A stretch of 64,000 nt of DNA from Saccharum officinarum (GCA_020631735.1 CM036158.1:81459447-81523446); one strand, 5' to 3'; numbered from the stretch's first letter, positions 47,314-61,000 are shown. A program made the numbers and translations. Notes: a model not told the origin generated them from the sequence alone.

Positions 47314-48102
47314 GTGCAACCAGATAGTACCACATGTCTTAGTCTTGCGAAAAAAAGATATCAAATAATTAGCCAAATTTACAACATATGATGTTAAAAT
47401 TAGTGTCTAAAAGCAAGTTCGTCCGCATACGAGAAGCTGAGGGCCGTGGTTAACTGGTTGCCAACTCAGTAAAATTGATGAGGGCAACCAGATAACAAAA
47501 CCGAGGCTCGAGTGTGCAGCCTTGCAGGGGATCCTAGGTGATACGAACCCAGCAGGTGATGATACGAGCTAGAGCAAGTGGGTCCCGTGCCCAATCAGCT
47601 GGGGCACCACATCCGCTGCCATGGTTATCACCTTGACATGATGTCATGATGCGCAGAGCAAAAGCATCATGACACCACAACAATGACCATGACCTCCTGT
47701 CTCGGCTGAAAAGAGTTCAGACTTTGGCCTTCAGGCCATGCATGTGTCGTCTTGCACGTACGAGTACGATATCATTATTACAACAGTTTTAACTCAACAG
47801 TTCTCGGTATAAGAAGGCCAACCACCCCGTTAGTCCTAGCTCCTTTCGTAACAAGAAACTAAAATCAAGTTTCACAAGGAAGCAAGAGCAGTAAAGGTGA
47901 ACTTATAACACTCCAGCGTGAAACAAGTGAAAATGAACGAATACAGAGTTAAGATTCAGAGTCTACACGTGAATTCGACACAACATATAACTCGACGTAG
48001 CAATTCCCCTGGTAAAACATTAAAATTACTCGCATATGATGATGATAACACTTCTTGGCGGCACTATCAAAATTTCTCCGACGACCAAATCCCACCGGCA
48101 CA
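47314..48102. other. Intergenic and 3' UTR of the pyruvate kinase gene
   Basis: No gene. The part next to 48103 is the expected 3' UTR of the minus-strand pyruvate kinase gene. Confidence 0.5.
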
Positions 48103-51100
48103 TCAGACCTGAACTTTCCTCACTTGGATGTGGTGAGTGGATTCCTCTCTCCAGATTGAAGTCACTCCACTCTGAACAAGAGTGACGTAGTCTCCCTTCT
48201 TCACATATTGTGCTTTCTGTTCAACATTCAATCCATGATTAATCAGTAAAAATAAAAAACGAAAGCACAAAAAATTCAAGTCACACAGAGATGTGTTTAT
48301 CTGATGAACTGACTGCAAAAGATCAGCAATGAAACTTCACAGCACATGGCCTTACCAGCAAGCTGCTAATTGCTCTGGAGAAAGTTTCTTCTGCGTCGTC
48401 AGAGAACTGCATGTGAATAGGGATGACCCCCTGGTAGAGTGCCAGCCGTTGCTTTACTCGTTCCCTGCAACAATAGTTCCCCTAAATGTCAGTGTACTCC
48501 AAAGCATCTTTGCCTATTTCGATCATTTGATTCATGAAGGCTATGAACTACCCCGATGCAGAGTATGTTTCATAGATGATCGCAATATCGCATTAAAGAT
48601 TATGTTATTGTCATGAAGGCGAACCACAAAGGAACTCACTCGTTTGTAAATGCAAATAGTGTAGACGAGGGACGGTAGTGGCTCAGGAGGACAGCCATGG
48701 AGCCTGTCTGTGTAAATACAATGATTGGTGTGCGAAGGGTGTTGGCCATCATCGTTGCATGAGATCCAAACATTTTACTTAGCTGGCTTGGGGAAAACTC
48801 CTCATTTTGTAGACCCTGCCAAAAGAATAAATAAAGCATAAGAAAACAAGATATAAAAAATAAATGGATATAAATTTCGAAAACAAAATGCCAACAGCAG
48901 CAGATGGTGTCTTTGCCTCAAAGAAGCCAGCTAGCCGTGACTGAGCAGTGAACATTGAACAATGCTGAAACCACCATGTGGCAAATATGGAGAGAGAAGG
49001 AACCGGGATCCAAAAGGACCTGACCATACCATACCTGTGCAGATGCAACAAGACTAGGGGAAGTAGTTGGGTTATAAAGGCTCGATTCTGTTCTGAGTGC
49101 CACAGTGTGCATCACCTTGACTGCCTTTAGTGGGTACCTAAACACAGAAATACGCACAAACCATCTGAGTCGCAATATACACAAACATGCTAATGGAGGC
49201 TGAAGCCACCACATAACAGAAAATTCTTGGTCCTCTAAATGGGTTAAAGAAATGAACTACCCATGTGGCACTATGAAAATTTGAAATATAACTAGAAGGG
49301 CATTTAAACAGCAACAAGTGTGGATCCTTACTTTCCATGAGCAGTTTCGCCAGATAACATGATGGCATCAGCACCTTCCCGGACTGCAATAGCTATGTCA
49401 GAAACCTCTGCCCTAGTTGGAGTAGGATGGTCAATCATGCTTTCCAACATATTTGTAGCGACAATGACTGGTTTCTCCATGCTTCGACATGTTTGAACAA
49501 TCTCTGCCTGAAAAAAGAAAAGTAAAACAGTCACAATTTATATTATGCTGCTGCTTGGTTGCATTTTACACAGCATTCTTTACTAGATACAGGAAGAAAT
49601 GACTTGGTGCACCTAAAGCTGTACATGCAATGTGATCTCACCTGTAGCAAAGGAACGTCCTCTATCGGAAGTTCAGCACCAAGGTCTCCACGTGCTACCA
49701 TTGCCTGAAGATTTCAAGAAGTTCAGTGTCTAGCAGACTAGAATTATAACTAAGTACATGACGGTGTTATTTTCCTTTTTGTTTATCACATAGACCTGTA
49801 TATAAAGCCAGCATGCATCACATAGAAGCACCTCTCAAGGAAAAAAAAAGAAAGGGAGACAAGAACCATGTGGATCTAACAAAGTTCCTCAACACAGCTT
49901 CCTTCATGTGTTCATCATGCATGGCAACTACCCAAAAGTATACGTTCATTATACCATTACAAGTCCTTTCCCTTTCTGTGAATTTACATCTATCAAAGGA
50001 TTGCACGGCCAGCATGGTCTTACCCCATCTGAGGCAGCAATAATGGACTGCAGATTTGGTATTGAATCTGCACTTTCAATTTTTGGAATGACATGTATGT
50101 CCGCATTAGCACCTGGGTATGAAAAGAGCACAAAACATCAATTGGGTTCTTGTTTCCCAGCATAGATAACCATGACTTGCATAAATGAAGCGCACATTAC
50201 CTTTAAGGTAGTCCTTTAATTCATGAATAACTTTGGCATCCTTCACAAAGGAAACTGCATAGAAATCAACACCGTTTTCGACACCAAATTTTATGTCTTC
50301 CCAATCCTTCTCTGTTGGACCGAAGCATGTTAGCATGTTGGATGCAACTAAATGGCAGCTAGACCAGTCAGCAGATTAACTAACCAGTAATAGATGGTAA
50401 AGTAGCACTCTTTCCACGGACATTTAGGTGGCGCCTTGATTTCAATTCCCCACCATCAACCACTTCACACTTGACTGTATCAGCTGTTTTAGACTTCACA
50501 GCAAGCGACATCATTCCTCCTGTAGCACACAACAGTACAATGAAGGATCGGTGTATGAAATATAATAGCATTTATAATGTTTAATTGCAAACAAGTGAAT
50601 CAGTTTATGGAAGGAGACAACAAAAGAATCTGACAATATCCATTACAGGATCATAGTAATACAAAATCAACATAATCAATACTTAATCGAATGAAATAAG
50701 TTAGATTGCACAAGAAAAATGATTGTAGGGATAACTTGAATACACATCAGCTGACACAGCATGAACAAGAACTTGCTTCAACAAGTAACTAGATATGACA
50801 ATTGAGAGTTTAGCTCACCATCCACTAACAGTATGTCGCCGATTTCAACATCATTTATGAAGTCATCATAGTTCACGCTGACAGTGTCTTCAGTGCTCAC
50901 CCCTCTTTTAATCGTGAAATTGAACTCTTGCCCTTCCTTGAGCATGATTGGCTCTGGAACATCCCCACTTCTAACTTCAGGACCCTGCATCCATCAAATT
51001 CAGTCATAAGAACTTAAGTTGCTATGGCATTTGTTTTAATGTATTCAGCGGGGATATACCTTAGTGTCCAGCATGATAGCAATAACATTGCCATCAGTGT

Positions 51101-52152
51101 TCTGTGTGTTGTACTCCTTGACCAAATCAATAACCTTCTGGTGTGACTGGTGGTCACCATGGGACATATTAAGGCGTGCTACATTCATTCCAGTCTCTGC
51201 AAGCTTCCAAATCATCTCACGAGTGTTGGTTGAGGGACCTATGGTGCAGACTATCTTTGTTTTCCTCCTAGAAATAACTGCCTGTGAAGTGATTTCACTA
51301 GTAGCCTCACTATTCATCTGCATCAGAAATGATAAAATCGTCACCACATAAAGTACCTTGTCACCACATGAAGTAACCACTCAAGTGATCAACTACCTAT
51401 CGTTCATAGTTCATACTCAAAAGTGAGTTGCTACTAAAAAGTCTAAAATAAGCTAAATATTGGTTACAAATTTCAGACGGTGGTAGAAATAGCATTAGGT
51501 ACTTCAACATCATGAAGCCAGAACGGGCACTAAATCAGATCAAGCAAAAGGAGCGAAATGCTATCTATATAAAATGACCTGGAAATGGGCAAACACTATA
51601 AATGTAATGATATTTCTGTAGCTCTATTCACCACTGAAATGACAATCATCAAATCTCTGAGCCTCACGCTAAAAATAAAAAATAATAATCTCTCTGAGCC
51701 TGGAGCTCGGGATCAGACGACCAATCTCTGTTCACTAACGAGCCCGCAGCAACAACTACATTACGATCACCAACTGCGAATTACAACGCTTGGGATCCAA
51801 TCGCCAAACACAAAACATGGGACTAATCCGATGCAAGGCCGAAGCAAAACCTGAGACTGAGACTAATTTCCTCCGCGAACCAAATCAAGCAACCAAAGCG
51901 TGCAAGGAGAAGGCAGAGTCCCGATTCCCGAAGGCAGAAGTGCTAAAGGATGCCACTCACCTGAGCATGCACCGCGCCGTTGGTCGTGCCGGCGAGATCC
52001 GCCGTCAGCGTCTCGGTGGCGGTCGTCCGCAGCGACTGCGCCGCCACCGCCCTCCTGGGCTGCGGTGGCGCCACCGCCGCCGCCGGGGCTGGATGCGCAG
52101 CCGGCCTGAGCGCCGCCGCCGTGAAACCACCGATCTCCGCCGCGGCCGCCAT
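48103..52152 (-). CDS. Plastid pyruvate kinase (beta-type, isozyme G-like), 563 aa, 12 exons
   Basis: Exons (minus): 52152-51961, 51317-51060, 50984-50819, 50519-50385, 50311-50201, 50112-50024, 49704-49642, 49507-49332, 49137-49035, 48815-48640, 48464-48356, 48216-48103. All introns are GT-AG and phases agree (563 codons plus TGA). The first exon (64 residues, Ala-rich, few acidic residues) is a plastid transit peptide. Then come [14 protein letters not shown] (substrate loop), the PK signature [21 protein letters not shown] (metal site), [20 protein letters not shown], and a C-terminal allosteric domain ending [10 protein letters not shown]. The enzyme makes pyruvate and ATP from phosphoenolpyruvate and ADP, feeding plastid fatty-acid synthesis. 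The sequence resembles plant PKp-beta more than cytosolic or PKp-alpha forms. No defect seen. Confidence 0.95.
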
Positions 52153-52335
52153 TTGATGTCCCCGTGCTCCGCGCCGCGCTCGAGAGAGAGTAGCGCACGA
52201 GCACGACAAGTCGAGGAGGCTGGTGCGGACTGCGGAGGCTGCGGCGCGCGCGTGTGTGGGAGGGAGAGCGCTCCTCGCCGCGAGGGTTTTCGTAAGATAT
52301 TCCGGCGAGGCCGTGGCGGTGGCCGTGGGCCGGTT

Positions 52336-52342
52336 CTTTATA
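52336..52342 (-). promoter_or_regulatory. TATA box of the pyruvate kinase gene
   Basis: TATAAAG on the minus strand in CGTATAAAGAACC, about 185-190 bases upstream of the ATG at 52152, with a GC-rich leader between. Confidence 0.6.
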
Positions 52343-52559
52343 CGCCGCAGAGGGAGAAGGAGGAGGCGGGCCCACGCGCCAGGTGTGCAGGGCGCGGTCC
52401 GCACGATGCCTCCAATCCTCGGTTCCAACGCCCGAGGGAGCCGGAGCTTGGAAGGCGCCTGCTAGCTGGCACGAACCGGTGAGCCGCTGTTCTGTTGGGG
52501 CCCAAACGTCAGTGGCTGCCGATAACCTTATGGTTCCACATGTCAGATACGGAGTACTA

Positions 52560-52812
52560 CTCCGTCCAAAAAAAAAAAAGTCACTATAGAAGTCGTGTCA
52601 GTCAAATTTTCTGAACTTTGACTAGGTTTATAAATAATACGTGCAATATTTATATCTCCAAAAAAGTATATTATGAAAATATATTCAATGATCTACCTAA
52701 TGGTACTAAATATATACCATAAATGTTAATATTTTGTTAAATATATTTGGTCAAAGTTAAAAGTCGTTGACTTTTTAGAAGCGAAAATGACTCTTTTTTT
52801 AGACGGAGGGAG
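52560..52812. mobile_element. Stowaway MITE upstream of the pyruvate kinase gene
   Basis: CTCCGTCCAAAAAAA at the left, TTTTTTAGACGGAGGGAG at the right, TA at 52558-52559 and 52813-52814; 253 bp, about 220 bp beyond the candidate TATA box. Confidence 0.88.
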
Positions 52813-52814
52813 TA

Positions 52815-53139
52815 CTTTTTTAAGAAGCCATGTGGCGCAATTTATTGATTATCAAATAAGATTACATTTTTTTCTCTCTGGGTTCAAGAGGACTGTGGAA
52901 TATGCCACGAGATGGCGAATTGGCGATGCCAAGGGGAGACCGGGGCGCTGACTGACATGTGGAGCCGGCAGCAAGGGCGGAGATGGCGAGGCGGGCGCAT
53001 TGCTGTTAGACGTTTGCGTCGAGGAAACAAGGCGAAAGCGATGCTCTCTTCGTCTTCTCCAGGGGGTCCGCCCAGGCCTGTGGCGCCGCGCGTCTCTGGT
53101 GCTATACCGTTAGGAATTTAGGATCGCGCCAGTCACGCC

Positions 53140-53173
<34 letters not shown>

Positions 53174-53773
53174 GCTAAAAGAGATGTCTGCCCCATGCTG
53201 CCGAGCGAATCTTCGTCGTCTGGGCCATGAAATGGGCTGCTTCTCCTAATTTGGACGACCATACAGAGGGCAAACACAGCCAGGCCGACGCGCATATGCA
53301 ACGGCCTCCACATCCCAGCTGTGCCCGTCCCAGTTTGTACCAGAGTGAGAAATCAGAAGTGCTTAATTGTATCCTCGTCAACCAAAAGAGATTTCCCTCT
53401 GAGAGAGAGAGACTTCCCTTATCACAAAAAAAAAAACCAAAAGAGACTCAGGTCTGTGCTTTGCTAGAGGAACTAGAAAAGCCGGAAGATAGACAACTTT
53501 AGGTTGGGCATGATACAGGACTTCCAAGAACAGCGCGAACGAAACAAAGCACCATGACAGGACCACCACTCTTATTTCGGTGGTGTACACTGCGTGAGTC
53601 TTCTGTTAGCCTGCGATTACAAAGAGAAAAATATGCTACAAAACCTAGGTGCCCTTTCCTAGACACCAAAACAGCATTGTCGATGGTTCAGACGGATACG
53701 GACAACTCAGCTCAGTTGGCTATCGATTCAAAAGAGGAAACGCCTTGCCCAACTGGTAAAAAAGGTAAAAACA
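52815..53773. other. Intergenic with (TAA)n microsatellite
   Basis: GC-rich block at 52900-53110, a run of about eleven TAA/AAT units at 53141-53172, then ordinary sequence and the 3' flank of the Mth938 gene. A micro-retroinsertion lies at 53392-53435. Confidence 0.6.
53392..53435 (+). mobile_element. 44-bp poly(A)-tailed micro-insertion
   Basis: A 44-bp segment starting TTTCCCTCTGAGAGAG and ending in an A run lies between ACCAAAAGAGA at 53381-53391 and ACCAAAAGAGA at 53436-53446. It reads as a very short target-primed insertion. Confidence 0.6.
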
Positions 53774-54900
53774 TTAACAAGTGACTCCATAGGGAAGAAC
53801 TGCAGCTGCCACCGGCCTGCCCTCCTCGTTCAGGATATTATATGTTGAAGCCGCATTCCTCTGCAAACCATGGAAGCATTGTATTATAAGCAGAGAGGAA
53901 CATCACGAGTTTCCTTCCTATTGGAATTCTTAAGCTTTGTTTTCGAAAGAGGAAAAGACGATGGGATGAAACAGTGCAAAGGGGAAGAATGCCATATCAA
54001 ATGGTGCTTCTAGTTTCATTCCAGTTGACTGCTTCTGCTTTCGTTCTAGTTGACTGCTTCGGTAAAAGCCATTAAAATGCATACCGAATCAACTGCTTCT
54101 AGTTTCATTCCAGTTGACCGAATGAACTTTCGCAGCTCGGGACTGACCAGCTGGATGTGTCTTCCACAACCAAGAATCAAGATCTCTGGAGAAAAATGGC
54201 ATATCAGATGGTGCAAATCACTTTAATATTTCTACCTATGAGGACGATGAAATATACAGAAAGGATTAGAAAACAAGATCTGGAGCACTATGAGCCCCAC
54301 CATGACAAAATGTTTGCACATCAAGCACAACTAAGGACTGACTGTTGAATTAATAAACATAAACATGAAATCTCTCACAATAAAAAAAACATGCATGCCT
54401 TATGGCTTTCTAATAGAGCAGCACCAGCTCCACATAAAAACCAAGGAATAAGGCCCATACAAAGCATTGGATTGTGACATGAGCACAACAATATGCCTGA
54501 AGGTAGCAGAGCAATCGCCCAAAATTACCTGGGATAGGGTGCACAACTTTGAAGATTGATAAGCTGCATTATTTAAGCAAGGAAAAGTGTCAGAAAAATC
54601 TTATAAACAGGAATATTACCATCAATGCAGTGGCAAACAAAAAGTAACAGAAATACTGCACCAAACTCTAATGGCATACTACAAGTGCATTGAAGTATCA
54701 AGGCATCAATATTCATATTATCATATATACAATGGAGTATACAACAGTTGCACCAAACTCTTAACTTCAAGTGTGAGTCTTACCTTTCAGCAGTTATCTC
54801 TGAGAACGTTTTGGGTGCCCATGTCATTATCTTGTTCTCTACAATCAACAAGCTGCCTTCATATTTTACATTGTTAATTTTGAATCCAGTGTCATCATAC
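53774..54900 (-). CDS. Mth938-domain protein (NDUFAF3-like), last four exons; 5' part missing
   Basis: Exons (minus): 54900-54784, 54563-54529, 54185-54085, 53860-53774 (ends TGT TAA). They encode YDDTGFKINNVKYEGSLL, IVENKIMTWAPKTFSEI, SLSIFKVVHPIP, EILILGCGRHIQLVSPELRK, then a tail ending LPYGVTC; phases fit at every GT-AG junction. This is the Mth938/DUF498 fold; plant and animal members are NDUFAF3-type mitochondrial factors for complex I assembly. About 112 residues are present of an expected 170-200. The N-terminal targeting exon(s) should lie beyond 54900 but were not found up to the gap at 57425, so they may be in the gap or further right behind transposon sequence. The part seen is intact. 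Confidence 0.88.
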
Positions 54901-57276
54901 CTACAAACAGCAAAACACACTTGAGACACCTGATCCAATGCTCCAGTTAAAACTGGCAGAACTAAATGATACAGCTTACTGGCTCTTCTTTGATAAATAT
55001 ATAGAGAAAACACACAACACCAAAACATTACATAGAACTCCAAGCCTCCAAGACATGGGCATATGGTGACATTCAAGTACCTTCTGGACAATAGGCTTTC
55101 CCATTTGTGTTTTACTTCAACTAATTGCATATCAGTGAGGCTGACAATTGATACCAAGAAAAGAGCACTAAAATTTGCATAGCAGATTGAGCATTACAAG
55201 AAATTCAGAACATCCTGTCCTACACACCCACTCATGCCTATATTGGAAATGTATTTTCAGAGGAATAGCCAGAGACCTTCCAATGTCTAATGAAACTAAT
55301 ACAGTTCGATGTAATGGTTATCTCAATTGCCCTATTACACGTCTAAGGAAAGTTTTACTTCAGTTTATTAACAGAGGCTTTCTTGATTGCTAGGCGGCGA
55401 AATATTGAAGCAGCACAATAGTTTGAATTTTCTATCATAAGATGCACTCCTATGAAAACAGGATAAGATAATTTGAAGGAGAAAATGATCGTACAATAGG
55501 ATAGGATTAAAAACAGATCTACATCCACATGTTTTTCGATGGATTGGCACCTTGTCTCATTGTGAAACTGGATACCTATATCCTTTCTCCCCCCTGCTTC
55601 CCCCTGGGTCTGTTGCATTGCTGTAGCATTCCCACAGGGGATTTGCTCTTTCTTTTCCACTTGTACATATTTTGACTTTCCATTTTCAATAGAAAATCAC
55701 TGAATTACGACACCTAAAACATAACGGAGAACACTAAGCCCTCCAAGTGGAGAAAGTGAAGCATGTACTGTCAAGGGCGTTGGTGCCCAGGACAGGGGGA
55801 CCTCAGCTGCGTAGTTCGTAGCCTGAGGAGATAATGGCATGGAGTTCATCCCCTGGACGCCCAATTGTGAAGGGGGTGAGATTGAGAGAAGCAGAGGGAG
55901 ATTAGGAATAGGTTTGATATTTCTTGCTTGATTCAATATCAACTGGTTACAGGGTATAAATAGAGGAGCTCAGGCCCTAGGCGCCTAGCCTCTGGCTCCT
56001 TGTTTCTCTCCCAACATTAACTCTAATCTCTCATTAACTCTAATATCTTCCCCAGAATTCTAATTGCCATTGATTACGGCCGCATGCTCCTCTACTGCCG
56101 TGCTCCTGGCAGCTGCATGCGCCTCTACTGCTGCAGCCATAACTAATAATCCCCAACCATCTATTAATTGCTATTGATCAAACTGCATGCGCATGACATG
56201 TACATTGAATAGACCTTTTCCATTTGTGTTGCTCTTGCTAGTTGCATAGCAATGAGGCTGACAGGTTGATCTCATAGAAAGAGCACCAAAATTAGTGAAG
56301 CGAATGAAGAATAAGAAATACAGTACATAGTTCTAAATCTCATGCCAATATTGCCTAGTTAACATTCTATGCCAACCTTCACTCACAGAACATCACAATA
56401 AGGGTGTCCAGAATCAATGAAAGCTCTGAGTTATGTGGTAGCAAACCCACTAAAACACAGAAAAGGACCACTCCTTGCTCTTAAAAGAAGCAATAACATG
56501 GGCCAACCAATCATATACTCGGTAGATGGTATTTGTATTGTTTTTCTCATCATTCACACGTTTATCTAGTTTTCTCAATACCAATCAAGGCAAACAACCA
56601 ATAACCACATTTGTAAGCCTAAGACAAACACATTTCAGAGATAACAATGATTTACCGGCTTATCGCACAAAATAAACTATGCAGGAACAGAAAAGATTGA
56701 ATCATCACCACAGCAGAAAAAGAGGCAAGGAAATGTTAGGTGAACTCCAAGATCAGTATGACCAGAATAAAAGGTAAAACAAAACATCATCAAGTGTCCC
56801 ACTGTTCTGATCTATACTAGATAATTGTAAATCTGCTCGTTGAAGAATATTTTCCACTTCGCTCACCCAGAAATGGGTCAGTTAATTATTTTTTTTTTAA
56901 ATAGTTATCGACAGTGTACATAACAATTTGTTCTAAATCATGTCCATACAAACGAAAGGACCACGACATTGGCTTTGGACAAAGTGGAAAAGGTCAGATG
57001 ACCCTCATGCCCCAAATCAATACTAGTTTTAAACAGGCTCCATCACAGGCTCACAGCCATTTATGCTAATAGACGATCATCAGGTAATATATCCTACCTA
57101 TTCCAACATGTCATGGATACATTTCATAAATGTGACTAGAAGAGAATATAACACCAAACTAAGAAAAATTTGCATAGCAAAAAAGGGAGAGGACAACAAA
57201 AGCAAAAATATTTGCCCATATGTGTTCTCTTCCTCTAAGTTCAGCAGAGAGGTATTGGTTCACTTTTGTAACAACA
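54901..57276. other. Probable intron/flank of the Mth938 gene with repeats
   Basis: A/T-rich, no exon recognised. TTCCCATTTGTGTT-type sequence followed by GCAT-ATCAGTGAGGCTGACA at 55094-55143 recurs in diverged form at 56218-56260, a direct duplication about 1.1 kb apart. 55740-56015, read on the minus strand, begins TGTTGGGAGAG and resembles an LTR or promoter fragment with TATTTATACCC; its identity is unsure. Confidence 0.5.
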
Positions 57277-57424
57277 ACAACAACAACAGCATAGCCTTTT
57301 GTCCCAAGCAAGTTGGGGTATTGCTAGAGATGAAACCCAAAAGAGACGAGAAAACCTCAAAAGGGAGAGACACATAAAGGGACATTAAAGGGCACAAGAC
57401 AAAAAGAGGTCACAGTTCAGGCAC
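57277..57424 (-). mobile_element. RTE-type LINE 3' end, cut by gap
   Basis: (AAC)n at 57273-57290 followed by GTCCCAAGCAAGTTGGGGTA and GAGATGAAACCCAAAAGA. Read on the minus strand this is the common grass RTE 3' end finishing in a (TTG)n tail. It continues into the gap. Confidence 0.65.
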
Positions 57425-57524
57425 NNNNNNNNNNNNNNNNNNNNNNNNNNNNNNNNNNNNNNNNNNNNNNNNNNNNNNNNNNNNNNNNNNNNNNNNNNNN
57501 NNNNNNNNNNNNNNNNNNNNNNNN
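57425..57524. other. Assembly gap (100 N)
   Basis: Exactly 100 N, placeholder of unknown true size; an RTE LINE enters from the left and the 3' region of a copia element from the right. Confidence 0.99.
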
Positions 57525-58066
57525 ATAGTTCAGGGGGTTATTTAGACTTTTTCCAATTGTTTTTTTTGAGAAACTTTAGTCGTGATCGAAATTGTAGGCG
57601 GCCAATCAAGGAAAAGTTGGGTGCGCATGCCCAATCCAATATGTCGACCGACCAAAGGACCCAGTTAACAAGATATAGCGTCCCACGGTCCGACGGTAAA
57701 CTAAAATAAAATTTCTGACCGACTGTCGGACGACGAAACAAGATTATAGCGTCCACCATAAGTCACTAAGGTATAGCGACCGACCGTCCAACACTATTTC
57801 TACATTTTTAACGACCTTCTGTTGGACACTAGTTTGGGCTGTGGTAACAGTGACATGTCATATGCCACCACTAGATCAAAATAAGCATAGAAGCAATAGT
57901 GGTAACATATATTCATCAAATTCATTTGATTTATTATGAATGCTCATACATACACTTATTATGTCTATATGCTCTAGCAAGTCCTTAGCATAGGATGAAT
58001 GTCATTCAATCAATTTTACCTTGCAATGTCGAAGGAGAGGCATGTCAATAAGTGGGCGGGGTGCAT

Positions 58067-61000
58067 TCAACTCATGTTTGAGAAATCAAGAATGTTCAAT
58101 TTATTCCTTAGCTTGCAAAATCTCTTTTCATCAAGTGGCTTGGTGAGAATATCGGCAAGTTGATCATCGGTGCCAACACTTTCAATGGCAATATCTCCCT
58201 TTTGTTGATGATCTCTAATGAAATGATGCCTTATGTCAATATGCTTTGTTCTTCCATGTTGAACCGAGTTTTGTGTCATCTTGATTGCACTTTCATTATC
58301 ACATAGCAATGGCACATTCTTGAAGTTGAGGCCATAATCCTTCAAAGTTGATTTCATCCATTGCAATTGTGCATAACAACTCCCCGCACTCACTATTCGG
58401 CTTCGGCGGTAGAGATTGCCACACTATTTTGTTTTTTTGAGGACCATGAGACAAGTGATCTTACAAGTATTTGACATGTGCCACTTGTGCTCTTTCTATT
58501 GATCTTGCAACCCCCATAGTCGGAGTCCGAATATCCAATCAAATAAAACTTTGACCCCTTAGGATACCATACTCCAACATCTCTTGTTTGCTTCAAGTAC
58601 CTCAATATTCTCTTTGCGGCCGTGAGATGACTCTCTCTAGGTGAGGCTTGATATCTAGCACACATACAAACACTAAACATGACATCCGGCCTTGATGCGG
58701 TGACATAGAGTAGACTTCCAATCAAAGACCGATATTCCTTTTGATTCACCATTTTGCCATCAAAATCACTATCCAAATTGCCATTTGTACTCATTGGAGT
58801 TGAAAATTGGCTTTGCATCTTGCATTCCAAACTTCTTCAACATGTCCTTTATGTATTTCCCTTGACTCACAAATGTCCCATTCTTCAATTACTTGACTTG
58901 GAGACCAAGGAAGTAACTAAGTTCACCAATCATAGATATTTCAAATTCTTTGGTCATCATAGCACCAAATTCTTCACAATAAGCTTGATCGGTTGATCCA
59001 AAGATGATGTCATCAACATATATTTGCACTATGAATAGATCATTCCTAATCTTCTTGGTGAATAGAGTTGTATCAACCTTGCCCATCTTGAATCCCTTAG
59101 AGAGAAGGAAATCCCTTAGCCTCTCATACCATGCTCTAGGTGCTTGCTTTAAGCCATATAAAGCCTTTTTCAACTTGTACACATGGTTGGATTTCTTGTC
59201 ATCTTCAAATCCAGGAGGTTGCTCAACAAAGACTAACTCACTGATGATTCCATTGAGAAATACACTTTTGATATCCATTTGGTATAGTTTGATGTTGTGT
59301 GCACAAGCATAAGCCAATAGTATCCTTATTGCCTCCAATCTTGCCACGGGAGCATATGTCTCATCATAGTCAAGACCTTCTACTTGAGTGTAACCTTGAG
59401 CAACTAGTCTTGCTTTATTTCTCACCACAATGCCATCTTGATCTTGCTTATTTTTAAACACCCACTTGGTTCCAATCACATTGTAGTCATTTGGCTTTTC
59501 TACCAATTCCCAAACATCATTTCTTGTGAAATTGTTAAGTTCTTCTTGCATAGCCATGATCCAATCGGCATCCCTCAAAGCTTCTTCTATTTTCTTTGAT
59601 TCTGTGGTTGACACAAATGATGCATGCTCACAAAACATAGCCAATCTTGATCTTGTTTGCACACCACTTCTAATATCACCAATAACACTATCAATGGGGT
59701 GATCTCTTGCAACATGTTGTGGTTGGAGTACTTGCACTTGATTGCTTGAGCTTGGTTGATCACTTGATGTATCTCGATGAGATGAACTAGCACCATGATC
59801 TTGCACTTGAGAGTCACTAGCTAGCTTGAATGGAGAATTGAGCACTTGATCTTTATCATTATCTTGAATATCAATTACTTGCTTTGCTCTAATGTTCCCA
59901 ATGTCCATGTTCTTTATTGCTTCCACCAATTGAGTTCCACCAACATCATCTAGATTCTCTTCTTCATCTTGTGATCCATTGGTTTCATCAAATTGCACAT
60001 CATAAACTTCTTCTAGAATGCCACTTGAATTGTTCCAAACTCTATAAGCTTTGCTTGTAGTTGAATAACCAAGTAGGAACCCCTCATCACATCTCTTGTC
60101 AAACTTTTCCAATCTAGTGCCCTTCTTTAAGATATAGCATTTGCAACCAAACACTCTAAAGTAAGAAATATTTGGCTTTCTTCCATGAAGTAGCTCATAT
60201 GGGGTCTTCTCTAGCAATGGATGACAATATAGTCTATTGATGTAGTAGCAAGCAGTATTGATTGCTTCATTCCAAAATGATTGACTCACATTGTACTCAT
60301 GAAGCATTGATCTAGCCATATCAAGTAATGTTCTATTCTTTCTCTCAACTAGGCCATTTGATTGTGGAGTGTACTTGGTCGAAAATTGATGTCCAATGCC
60401 ATAGTGATCATAAAGTTCTTCAATTCTTGTATTCTTGAACTCACTTCCATTGTCACTTCTCACTTTCTTGATTCTAATCTCAAACTCATTGTGAACTCTA
60501 GTGAGAAAGGTCTTGAAGGTGTCAAACACTTCACTTTTGTCACTAAGAAAGAATACCCATGTGAATCTTATAAAGTCATCCACTATGACAAAACCATACT
60601 TATTACCACCTATGCTTGAGGATGTTATTGGGCCAAATAGATCCATGTGCATCAAATCAAATGCTTTGCATGTGCTCATTGTACTCTTCTTTAGATGTGA
60701 GCTTCCAACTTGCTTCCCGGCTTGACATGCACTACAAAGCTTATTCTTCTCAAATTCAACATCTTTCAAACCATTGACAAGATTGTGAGTTGTAAGCTTC
60801 TTCAATTGTTTCATGCCAACATGACCAAGCCTTCTATGCCAAAGCCAACTCATGCTTGATTTGGAGATTAAGCAAGTTGTCAAAGAAGTTTCTCTAGCAT
60901 TAAAGTCAACTAGGTAGAGATTCTCATATCTAAAGCCCTTGAATGCCACATTTGAGCCATCCATACTAATGACTTCCACATCATCAACCCCAAAGATACA

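Noticed and set aside
51790..52482. 230-codon plus-strand frame over the pyruvate kinase first exon
   Set aside because: Antisense to the transit-peptide exon and GC-rich promoter; Arg-rich composition is a GC artefact.
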